From: Chloroflexia bacterium
GTDB lineage: Bacteria > Chloroflexota > Chloroflexia > QHBQ01 > JADMIH01
Assembly (NCBI GenBank): GCA_025927935.1
Contig: JAICKM010000440.1
Span: 1-6,027, forward strand
DNA: 6,027 nucleotides
Reading direction: 5' to 3'
The notes under the pieces were generated by a model. It had not been told where the DNA came from, did no database searches, and saw nothing but the letters and a program-made list of their open reading frames with translations. Shown one piece after another: positions 1 through 5,896 of this stretch (within the stretch, counting starts at the first letter, position 1; each line of letters starts with the position of its first letter). A program made the position numbers and the translations under genes.

Positions 1-312
1 ATCTGGGTCGCCATGCTGACCGCCGAGCGCTGGGGGTATGATTATACACCGATTAGCGTGAAAGCGGGAGATGTGGTCGAGAATGTGATCTTTGTGCCCG
101 CCATCCGCGTGTTGCCCGCCGGGGAGCCGACCGCGACCGCTGCCCCCGCGCCGGCGGCGACGCCCACGCCGGTCGTGGCGCCGCCCGGTATGCCGACCAC
201 GGGTATGCCATCCACTTCTGCCGGTCTGCCGGTCGCCCTGGCCGTCTTTGGCGCGATTCTGCTCTGCGGCGCCGGCCTGGTCCTGCGCGGGGTGCGGCGG
301 GCGCGTTCCTAA
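1..312 (+). CDS. C-terminal part of a surface protein with sortase-like sorting signal (5' truncated by window)
   Basis: The reading frame is open from base 1 to the TAA at 310-312, so 103 residues of a longer protein are visible; the ATG at 13 is probably internal. The first ~35 residues look like the end of a beta-rich extracellular domain. A low-complexity linker rich in Thr, Pro and Ala follows (about bases 118-190), typical of wall-spanning stalks. Next come MPTTG (bases 190-204), a short spacer, a ~20-residue hydrophobic helix beginning LPVALAVFG, and the basic tail RGVRRARS. Motif, helix and positive tail in this order match a sortase cell-wall sorting signal, with Met in place of the usual Leu of LPXTG. 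Family knowledge suggests cleavage between Thr and Gly and covalent anchoring. A plain C-terminal membrane anchor is the alternative. The function of the ectodomain cannot be judged. The next gene starts 45 bp downstream on the same strand. Confidence 0.8.
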   Translation: MWVAMLTAERWGYDYTPISVKAGDVVENVIFVPAIRVLPAGEPTATAAPAPAATPTPVVAPPGMPTTGMPSTSAGLPVALAVFGAILLCGAGLVLRGVRRARS

Positions 313-315
313 GCT

Positions 316-338
316 GCGACTCCGCGCGCCGGGGTCGC
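316..338 (+). terminator. Possible stem-loop after the surface-protein gene
   Basis: GCGACTCC (316-323) can pair with GGGGTCGC (331-338) as an 8-bp stem with one G-U pair and a 7-base GC-rich loop. It lies just after the stop codon at 310-312. No T-run follows, so it is not a canonical intrinsic terminator. It could attenuate transcription or stabilise the mRNA 3' end, or be a chance result of high GC. Confidence 0.25.
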
Positions 339-357
339 CTATTGACAGTAGAGAGAA

Positions 358-1908
358 ATGAACGCTAACTTCTTTCATGCCGCTTATGGCTGGCTGATGC
401 ACGTCGATTCGGAGAATCCCGACGTCGTCCGGCGCGGCAAATTGCTTAACGTGCTGATTACCGGCGTCCCCCTAATCGGGATGCTGTTCATCGTGCTGGG
501 GTTCTTCGACAGCAGCCTGGGCGCGGCGCTGCGTAACGCCGGGATTATGCTCATAGGCATACTGCTGTGCCTGGTCGCATTATACTATAGCCGCACCGGG
601 CGCCCGGCACGCGCGGCGTATCTCTTCCTCGGCACCGTCTGGCTCACGTTGACCTTGATCCTGCTTACCCAGCGCAGCATCGAATCCGCGACGACGTTCA
701 TCCCCTATTTGTATGCCATCCCGGTGATGGCGTCGGGGCTGACGGCAGGGGGGCGGGGGCCTTTTGTGTTCGCCACCGCGGGCGTGCTGGCGGAACTGCT
801 GGCCCTGGCTGTGCTGCCGCACGTCCCTACTTTCGCGCCGGATGCGGCGGGTCGTCCGCAGTTGGTGCCGCCCCCGCCCTGGTATTTCACGGCGCTCTAC
901 CTGGCCGGCTATCTCTACCTGGTGGCGTTTCTTTCGTTCTTAACCGAGCGCACCCTGGCCGCCGCCCTGCGCGAGACGCGGCAACGGGCCACCAGCCTGG
1001 CCGAAACGCGGGCGGGCGCGGCACGGCGCAGCCGCGAACAGCAACTGGCTTCGGCGTTGCGCATCCAATCGGCGGACCTGGCTACCACGGTCCAGCAGCA
1101 GACGGTGGCGGCGAGCGAGCAGGCTTCGGGGGTGCAGCAGGTCACGGCGACCGTCGAAGAACTGGCGGCCACGGCGCGCGAGATCGCGTTTTCCGCGCAT
1201 GAAGTGAGCGCGGCGGCGGAGCAGGTGCGGCAGAATGTGGAAGTGGGGCAAACCAGCGTGGCGGCGACCAGCGAGAGCGTGGCGAACCTGGGCGAGCGGG
1301 TGGCGGCCATCGAGGAGCGCATGGGCGCCGTCGATCAGCATGTCGGGCAGATCGGGCAGATCGCCGACCTGCTGGCCGAAATCGCCGAGAATATCCATAT
1401 CCTGGCCCTGAACGCGGCGATTGAGGCCGCGGGCGCCGGACCCTATGGGCCGCGGTTTGCCGTGGTGGCTCACGAGGTGCAGGAACTCGCCAACCGGGCG
1501 CGGGTTGCCAGCGAACAGGTGCAGACGCAGGTGAGCGATATCCAGGACGTGACCCGGATTGCCCTGGCGAGCACCAGGGCCGGCCAGACGGCGGCGGAAT
1601 CGGTGGTCATCCAGATGGCGCAGACGCACATGGTCCACATGCGTATCCGTGAGAGCGCCGAACAGGCCAACACGCTCGCCGCCCAGATTGCCCTGGGCAT
1701 CGACCAGCAACAGATGGCCTCCGCCCAGGTGCTGGAGACGTTGCGCGCCTTTGCCCACTCGGTGCAAGAAATGGCGAACGGCAGCACCCGTGTCACGGCG
1801 GCGACCACCCGCCTGAGCGCGCTCTCGGCGGAACTTGACGCCGAGCAGCACGCTACGCTGGCGTTCGAGACCCCTCAGGAAGGGCAACTGGTCACCGCCC
1901 AGGTGTGA
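358..1908 (+). CDS. Six-helix membrane protein with a methyl-accepting (MCP) signalling domain, variant tip
   Basis: This 516-residue protein has about six hydrophobic segments in its N-terminal 200 residues (roughly 30-50, 61-77, 86-103, 115-129, 133-153, 176-196), with short loops and no sizeable extracytoplasmic sensor domain. I see no HAMP domain: after the last helix, a charged Ala/Arg-rich linker (197-235) leads straight into a long helical hairpin (about 236-495) of MCP type. The tip is recognisable by ILALNAAIEAA (348-358) and FAVVAHEV (367-374). Against E. coli Tsr by eye, several CheA/CheW or trimer-contact positions differ: F373 is Glu, N376 is His, R388 is Gly and E391 is Pro, while N381, E385, V398 and E402 are kept. 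Heptads around 250-290 resemble methylation helices. There is no C-terminal NWETF-type CheR/CheB tether. The start is supported by a weak GAGAG just upstream. The ligand is unknown; membrane-embedded sensing is an inference. No che gene is in the window. Confidence 0.88.
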   Translation: MNANFFHAAYGWLMHVDSENPDVVRRGKLLNVLITGVPLIGMLFIVLGFFDSSLGAALRNAGIMLIGILLCLVALYYSRTGRPARAAYLFLGTVWLTLTLILLTQRSIESATTFIPYLYAIPVMASGLTAGGRGPFVFATAGVLAELLALAVLPHVPTFAPDAAGRPQLVPPPPWYFTALYLAGYLYLVAFLSFLTERTLAAALRETRQRATSLAETRAGAARRSREQQLASALRIQSADLATTVQQQTVAASEQASGVQQVTATVEELAATAREIAFSAHEVSAAAEQVRQNVEVGQTSVAATSESVANLGERVAAIEERMGAVDQHVGQIGQIADLLAEIAENIHILALNAAIEAAGAGPYGPRFAVVAHEVQELANRARVASEQVQTQVSDIQDVTRIALASTRAGQTAAESVVIQMAQTHMVHMRIRESAEQANTLAAQIALGIDQQQMASAQVLETLRAFAHSVQEMANGSTRVTAATTRLSALSAELDAEQHATLAFETPQEGQLVTAQV

Positions 1909-1917
1909 TCCGGCAGG

Positions 1918-2880
1918 TCAGGCCCGGCGGGCGGGCGCCTCGGCGCGGCGCCGCACGAAGGCCAGCCCCCGGTCGAAGAAGCCACCGGTGACGGCGATAC
2001 CCAGCAGCACAAGCGCCAACCCGGCGATGGCGATGGGGCCGACTGGCTCGCCGAGCAGGAGCGCGCCGTAGATCAGCGCCATGCCCGGCAGCAGGTAGGT
2101 GACGATGACGGTGCGGGTGGCGCCGACGCGGCCCAGCAAGGCAAAGAAGAGCAGGTAGGCGAGGGCTGTGCCGCCCAGGCCCAGCGCCAGCAAGGACCCC
2201 AGCGCCGCGGGCGAGAGCGGCTGCGCGGGCGGCGTGATCAGGGTGAGCGGCAGCAGGATCACCGCCGCAGAGACATTCTGGGCCAGCGCCGGGTAGACCA
2301 CCGGCAGGCCGCTGAAGGCCCGGCGGGCATAGAGGCTGGCGACCGCGTAGGATGCCGAGGCCAGCAGCACGGCTCCCTGGCCCAGCCAGGCGTTACCCGA
2401 TGCGACTCCCGCCTCCGGCACGCTGCCCGACACCAGCACCGCCACCCCGGCGAACCCAACGGCCACCCCGATGATTTTGCTTGGGCTGGTCGACTCGCTC
2501 CCGGTCTGGCGGCTCATGAACAGCAGGAAGATCGTCGTAAAGAGCGGCGTGGTGGCGTTGAGGATGGCTGCCTCACCGCTGCTGATATAGGTCTCGCCCC
2601 AGGTGATGGACAGGTAAGGGATGATAGCGTTCAGCACGCCGAGTATCAGGCCCGGCACCAGCAGCCGGCGCCAGGGAAACGCCAGGCGCTGCCGCCCCAG
2701 CGCGCGCTGTCGCAGTTGATCCACCGCGTAGAAGACCAGCAGCCCCCCGGCGGCCAGGCCAATGCGATAGCCGACCAGCGTGAGCGGCGTCATCTCGCGC
2801 AAGATGACTTTGATGAACATAAAACTGGCGCCCCAGATCGCGGCCAGGATCAGCAACAGCGTGATATCGCGTCCCTTCAT
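1918..2880 (-). CDS. EamA/DMT-family transporter (10 TM), probable metabolite exporter
   Basis: The 320-residue product is almost entirely hydrophobic, with about ten predicted membrane helices (near 6-25, 34-52, 73-92, 99-119, 135-152, 166-184, 193-214, 225-246, 254-275 and 282-300) and an Arg-rich cytoplasmic tail. It shows the two-repeat EamA architecture. Repeat 1 opens with AAIWGASFMFIK (13-24) and has GEAAILNATTPLFTT (102-116). Repeat 2 ends with the typical LLLGEPVGPIAIAG stretch (274-287). Length and topology are normal for the drug/metabolite transporter superfamily, whose characterised members (RhtA, YdcZ relatives, RhaT-like proteins) move amino acids, sugars or other small metabolites. 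The substrate cannot be read from sequence. The start is supported by AAGGAG (complement of 2889-2894) 8 bases before ATG. It lies 22 bp after the Lrp/AsnC gene on the same strand, so the two are likely co-transcribed and the regulator probably controls the transporter. It converges on the MCP gene. Confidence 0.9.
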   Translation of the reverse strand: MKGRDITLLLILAAIWGASFMFIKVILREMTPLTLVGYRIGLAAGGLLVFYAVDQLRQRALGRQRLAFPWRRLLVPGLILGVLNAIIPYLSITWGETYISSGEAAILNATTPLFTTIFLLFMSRQTGSESTSPSKIIGVAVGFAGVAVLVSGSVPEAGVASGNAWLGQGAVLLASASYAVASLYARRAFSGLPVVYPALAQNVSAAVILLPLTLITPPAQPLSPAALGSLLALGLGGTALAYLLFFALLGRVGATRTVIVTYLLPGMALIYGALLLGEPVGPIAIAGLALVLLGIAVTGGFFDRGLAFVRRRAEAPARRA

Positions 2881-2896
2881 CCTCGTGTCTCCTTAT

Positions 2897-2915
2897 GCCT
2901 CTTCAAGCCTCTTCA
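2897..2915. repeat. Short tandem 9-bp repeat at the lrp stop codon
   Basis: GCCTCTTCA occurs at 2897-2905 and again at 2907-2915, a period of 10. The copies cover the last codons and stop of the Lrp/AsnC gene and the first bases of the intergenic gap before the transporter. It looks like a small duplication in which one copy now supplies the TGA stop. Confidence 0.6.
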
Positions 2916-3373
2916 TGCCAGTGAAAGCGTGCGTCGTCTTTGACCGTGGACAAGACGATCATCGTGACCGTGCGATCCACATGCAGCCGGGTGCGCAGGC
3001 GCTTGAGCAGGGCTTCGATGCCTCGCGGATCGGCGGCCCGCACCTTGAGGATAAAACAATCCTCGCCGGCCACGTGGTGGATCTCCATAATGTCGGGGTC
3101 GGCCAGCAGCGCCGCCATCTGCTGCGCGTCTTCGTCGTAGCTCGGTCCGGCCTGGGTGACCCGGACGAAGGCCATCAGCGGCTTGCCCAGTTTGTCGTGG
3201 TCCACGATGGCCTGGTAGCCGCGGATCACACCGGCCTGCTCCAGTTTGCGCAGCCGCTCGGCCACCGCCGCCCCGCTCAGGTTGACCTCTTTGGCGATGG
3301 CGGCCAGGGGCGTGCGCGCGTCGTTCTGGAGCGCTTCCAGGATCTTGCGATCAATCTCGTCTACATGGCTCAT
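2903..3373 (-). CDS. Lrp/AsnC-family transcriptional regulator
   Basis: The 156-residue protein has the standard size and two-domain layout of the leucine-responsive/asparagine-C family. An N-terminal winged helix-turn-helix (about 5-50) begins DEIDRKILEALQNDAR, with LAAIAKEVNLSGAAVAERLRKLE-type recognition helices (23-45) and the wing at GVIRGYQAIVD (48-58). The C-terminal RAM ligand-binding and oligomerisation domain (about 65-146) contains IMEIHHVAGEDCFILKV (95-111), the beta strand and Gly-Glu-Asp region that binds amino-acid effectors in this family. Family members form octamers or dimers on AT-rich sites and often autoregulate. The start has a good AAAGGAA Shine-Dalgarno (complement of 3381-3387). 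A consensus-like promoter lies ~35 bp upstream, overlapped by an inverted repeat. The EamA transporter follows after 22 bp, suggesting effector-controlled efflux. The specific effector cannot be assigned; calling it Lrp itself would overreach. Confidence 0.93.
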   Translation of the reverse strand: MSHVDEIDRKILEALQNDARTPLAAIAKEVNLSGAAVAERLRKLEQAGVIRGYQAIVDHDKLGKPLMAFVRVTQAGPSYDEDAQQMAALLADPDIMEIHHVAGEDCFILKVRAADPRGIEALLKRLRTRLHVDRTVTMIVLSTVKDDARFHWHEEA

Positions 3374-3395
3374 CTTGTGTTCCTTTGGTAAAACC

Positions 3396-3430
3396 GGCAG
3401 AATAGTAATGATTATATGGTAATTCTCGCC
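3396..3430. promoter_or_regulatory. Imperfect inverted repeat over the lrp -10: candidate autoregulatory operator
   Basis: AGAAT (3399-3403) and ATTCT (3422-3426) are exact inverted copies. The match extends outward to GGC (3396-3398) and GCC (3428-3430) with a one-base bulge. The 18 bp between the inner arms are AT-rich and contain the lrp -10 element. Lrp/AsnC proteins usually bind AT-rich imperfect palindromes near their own promoters, so this is a plausible operator, but the assignment is inferred from position and symmetry only. Confidence 0.45.
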
Positions 3431-3439
3431 GTTTGCCTA
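3411..3439 (-). promoter_or_regulatory. Sigma70-type promoter for the lrp-eamA unit
   Basis: On the minus strand a perfect TATAAT (complement of 3411-3416) lies 17 bp from TAGGCA (complement of 3434-3439), which matches the -35 consensus TTGACA at 4 of 6 bases. The expected start near 3404 gives a leader of about 30 nt with the AAAGGAA ribosome site. The AT-rich patch stands out against the GC-rich surroundings. Confidence 0.65.
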
Positions 3440-3524
3440 TCAATCGAAAGGCGGATCTTGTAGAGTCTGCGGGTCGAGATCGCGGAGCGGGGGCGAGACG
3501 CTTGCGGTGGCGGGATTGGCGGTA

Positions 3525-3533
3525 TGGTATAAT
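3525..3533 (+). promoter_or_regulatory. Extended -10 promoter for purL (and probably purF)
   Basis: TGG followed by TATAAT (3525-3533) is a perfect extended -10 (TGnTATAAT). No good -35 lies at the usual distance; the nearest TTG (3502-3504) is 20 bp away. Extended -10 promoters can work without a strong -35. Transcription would start near 3540, giving a ~37-nt leader, too short for a purine riboswitch, with AAGGAG at 3567-3572 just before the ATG. Confidence 0.65.
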
Positions 3534-3576
3534 GCGGTGAATTACCTGCGTACCGGGGTCCAGGACAAGGAGTCTG

Positions 3577-5859
3577 ATGTCCGCTGAACCAATATCAACC
3601 ATAGAGGCCGGGACCGCGCCCGCGGTGCCGCTGGCCGAAGTGGGCCTTTCGCCCGGCGAGTACGCGCACCTCTGTTCTCTGCTCGGTCGCACCCCCAATG
3701 CCGTGGAACTGGGCATGGTGGGCGCGATGTGGAGTGAGCACTGCGGCTACAAGAACAGCCGCCCCCTGCTGAAACTCTTCCCCACGCACGGGCCGCGCGT
3801 GCTGCAAGGCCCCGGTGAGAACGCGGGCGCGGTCGATATCGGCGACGGGCTGGCCGTGGTTTTCAAGATCGAGAGCCACAACCACCCCAGCGCGGTGGAG
3901 CCGGTCGAGGGCGCGGCCACGGGCGTCGGCGGCATCGTCCGCGACATTTTCACCATGGGAGCGCGGCCCATCGCGCTGTTGAATTCACTGCGCTTTGGCC
4001 CGCTGGACGAGCCGCGCACGCGCTACCTGTTCGGCGGGGTGGTGGCCGGGATCGGGCGCTACGGCAACGCCATCGGCGTACCCACGGTGGGCGGCGAGAT
4101 CTATTGCCATCCATCGTACAGCGGGAACCCGCTGGTCAACGCGCTGTGCGCCGGCATCATCTCCAGCGCCGACCTGATGAGCGCACGCGCCGCCGGCCCC
4201 GGCAACCCGGTCTTGCTGGTGGGCGCCGATACGGGCCGCGACGGTATCCACGGCGCCACCTTTGCCAGCGACACGCTCGATGCCGAGAATGAAGCCAAGC
4301 GTCCGGCGGTGCAGGTGGGCAACCCTTTCCTCGAAAAGTGTCTCATCGAAGCCTGCCTGGAATTGTTAGGGACCGGCATCGTCGTCGGCATGCAGGACCT
4401 GGGCGCGGCGGGGCTGACTTCATCGGTGGTGGAGGCGGCCAGCCGGGGGGGGGTGGGCATTCGCATCGACGTGGCCCAGGTGCCCCGGCGCGAACGGGGC
4501 ATGAACGCCTATGAGATCATGCTCAGCGAGAGCCAGGAGCGGATGCTGGTCGTCGTGCAGCGCGGCGAGGAAGCGCGGGCGCATGCTATCTTCGCCCGCT
4601 GGGGCTTGCACGCAGCGCGGATCGGCGAGGTGACAACAGGAGGGCGCGTGGAGATCTTCGACGGCCCGCAACAGGTGGTCGATCTGCCCGCCACGCTGCT
4701 GACCGACGAGTGCCCGGTGTACCACCGGCAGGGCGTGCCCGCGCCGGAACTGGCCGCCTTGCAGCATCCCGACTGGGCGGCGCTGCTGCCGCCCGAACCG
4801 CCCGGCGTTGACTACAGCGCCGCCTGGCGCACCCTGCTGGCCGCGCCGAATATCGCCAGCAAGGCGTCCGTCTACCACACCTACGATCACACCATCGGCA
4901 CGAACACGGTGCTGGCGTCCGGCCAGGCCGACGCCGCCGTGCTGCGCATCAAAGGCACGGGCAAGGGTATCGCCCTGACCACCGATTGCAACGCCCGCTT
5001 GTGTTATCTTGACCCTTACCAGGGCGGGATGCAGGCCGTGGCCGAGGCGGCGCGCAACGTGGTCTGCACCGGCGCGGCGCCGCTGGCCGTCACCGATTGC
5101 CTCAATTTCGGCAGCCCGGAGCGACCGGAGGTCTTCTACCAGATGGAGGGCTGTGTGCGTGGCATCGTGGCCGCCTGCGAGGCGCTGGGCACGCCGGTGG
5201 TCAGCGGCAACGTGAGTCTGTACAACGAGACTGCCGGCCAGGCCGTGTTGCCCACGCCGGTGATCGGCATGTTGGGGCTGCTGGACGATGTGACGCAGCG
5301 GGTGGGCATGGCCTGGCCGGCGGACGCGCAGTTGGCCCTGCTGGCTCCGCACCCGGCCCCGATACCGGATGGCGGGGTCGCCGCGCTGGGGGCGAGCGAG
5401 TACCTGGCGACGATCCACGGCCAGGAAGCCGGTGTGCCTCCGCCCATCGACCTGGACGCCGAGCGGCGCGTGCAAGCGGTGGCCCTGGCGGCGATCCGGG
5501 GCGGCCTGGTCCGCGCAGCGCACGATTGCAGCGAGGGCGGGCTGGCCGTCGCCGTGGCCGAGGGCTGCATCGCGGGGCAGGTGGGCGCCGACCTGGATTT
5601 GCGCGCGCTGGGCGCCGATCTGCGGAGCGATGTCCTGCTCTTTGCCGAGCAGCCGTCGCGCATCCTGCTGGCCGGCCTGCCCGGCAGCCAGGATGCGCTG
5701 GACGCCCTGGCCCGCGAGGCCGGGGTGGCGCTGGTCTGGCTGGGATCGACCGGGGGTGACACGATCCGGCTGCGCCGGAACGCGCAGCTTATCGCCGGTT
5801 TGCCGCTGGCTGCCGCGACCGACGCCTGGCAGCATGGCCTGGCGCGGGCCGGCGCGTAG
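3577..5859 (+). CDS. purL: Phosphoribosylformylglycinamidine (FGAM) synthase subunit PurL (small, PurSQL type)
   Basis: PurL converts formylglycinamide ribonucleotide, ATP and ammonia (delivered from glutamine by PurQ) to FGAM, step 4 of de novo IMP synthesis, in the cytoplasm. The 760 residues fit the ~740-residue Bacillus-type PurL, which acts with separate PurS and PurQ; the ~1300-residue fused form of E. coli is excluded. Visible motifs are GLSPGEY (23-29), [11 protein letters not shown] (51-61), [11 protein letters not shown] (99-109), [16 protein letters not shown] (116-131), GVPTVGGE (167-174), GIHGATFAS (223-231) and [12 protein letters not shown] (272-283). In the second, duplicated half come TTDCNA (468-473), [11 protein letters not shown] (508-518), GNVSLYNET (544-552) and DCSEGGLA (650-657). 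AAGGAG four bases before the ATG supports the start. The ~20 residues before GLSPGEY are a mild N-terminal extension. purF begins 37 bp downstream with no terminator between, so they are likely one operon. Neither purS nor purQ is immediately upstream; the divergent lrp gene is there instead. Confidence 0.97.
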   Translation: MSAEPISTIEAGTAPAVPLAEVGLSPGEYAHLCSLLGRTPNAVELGMVGAMWSEHCGYKNSRPLLKLFPTHGPRVLQGPGENAGAVDIGDGLAVVFKIESHNHPSAVEPVEGAATGVGGIVRDIFTMGARPIALLNSLRFGPLDEPRTRYLFGGVVAGIGRYGNAIGVPTVGGEIYCHPSYSGNPLVNALCAGIISSADLMSARAAGPGNPVLLVGADTGRDGIHGATFASDTLDAENEAKRPAVQVGNPFLEKCLIEACLELLGTGIVVGMQDLGAAGLTSSVVEAASRGGVGIRIDVAQVPRRERGMNAYEIMLSESQERMLVVVQRGEEARAHAIFARWGLHAARIGEVTTGGRVEIFDGPQQVVDLPATLLTDECPVYHRQGVPAPELAALQHPDWAALLPPEPPGVDYSAAWRTLLAAPNIASKASVYHTYDHTIGTNTVLASGQADAAVLRIKGTGKGIALTTDCNARLCYLDPYQGGMQAVAEAARNVVCTGAAPLAVTDCLNFGSPERPEVFYQMEGCVRGIVAACEALGTPVVSGNVSLYNETAGQAVLPTPVIGMLGLLDDVTQRVGMAWPADAQLALLAPHPAPIPDGGVAALGASEYLATIHGQEAGVPPPIDLDAERRVQAVALAAIRGGLVRAAHDCSEGGLAVAVAEGCIAGQVGADLDLRALGADLRSDVLLFAEQPSRILLAGLPGSQDALDALAREAGVALVWLGSTGGDTIRLRRNAQLIAGLPLAAATDAWQHGLARAGA

Positions 5860-5886
5860 CCCCGCCGGGCGGTTCGCGCGCCGGAT

Positions 5887-5893
5887 GGAGGAG
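5887..5893 (+). promoter_or_regulatory. Ribosome binding site that decides the purF start
   Basis: GGAGGAG at 5887-5893 places GGAGG five bases before ATG at 5897. An in-frame ATG at 5885 overlaps this site and has only GC-rich sequence without a Shine-Dalgarno upstream, so 5897 is preferred. Confidence 0.75.
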
Positions 5894-5896
5894 TCG

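Noticed and set aside
342..370. Perfect TTGACA just upstream of the MCP start
   Set aside because: At 17-18 bp spacing the -10 position falls inside the coding sequence and matches poorly (CTAACT or TAACTT); a downstream start at Met14 has no ribosome site.
577..592. TATACTATA-like stretch inside the MCP gene
   Set aside because: Encodes part of a membrane helix (ALYYS); no -35 partner or downstream gene start to serve.
940..1887. Long minus-strand open frame (315 codons) opposite the MCP gene
   Set aside because: Arg/His/Gly-rich translation with no recognisable domain, wholly antisense to a clear MCP domain; a typical GC-rich shadow.
1930..1955. GC-rich hairpin near the transporter 3' end as a terminator
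   Set aside because: Self-complementary GGCGCC-type stretches are common at this GC, it lies within coding sequence and has no U-tract on either strand.
2780..3391. Plus-strand open frame of 203 codons across lrp
   Set aside because: Entirely antisense to the well-supported Lrp/AsnC gene and the transporter start, no ribosome site or domain.
3441..3450. CGAA-containing stretch as a PurR PurBox
   Set aside because: Only a single weak match, with no inverted partner at the expected spacing.
3534..3576. Purine riboswitch or other structured leader before purL
   Set aside because: The leader from the predicted start is only ~37 nt with no strong stem; too short for an aptamer.
3351..3716. Minus-strand 121-codon frame covering the divergent promoter region
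   Set aside because: Overlaps lrp and purL starts and both promoters; no ribosome site or similarity.
5097..5759. Plus-strand 220-codon frame inside purL
   Set aside because: Gly/Arg/Ala-rich out-of-frame reading of purL codons, no independent start signals.
4420..5835. Minus-strand open frame of 471 codons opposite purL
   Set aside because: Low-complexity Arg/Gln/Gly-rich product with no domain, fully antisense to a highly conserved enzyme gene; codon-bias shadow.
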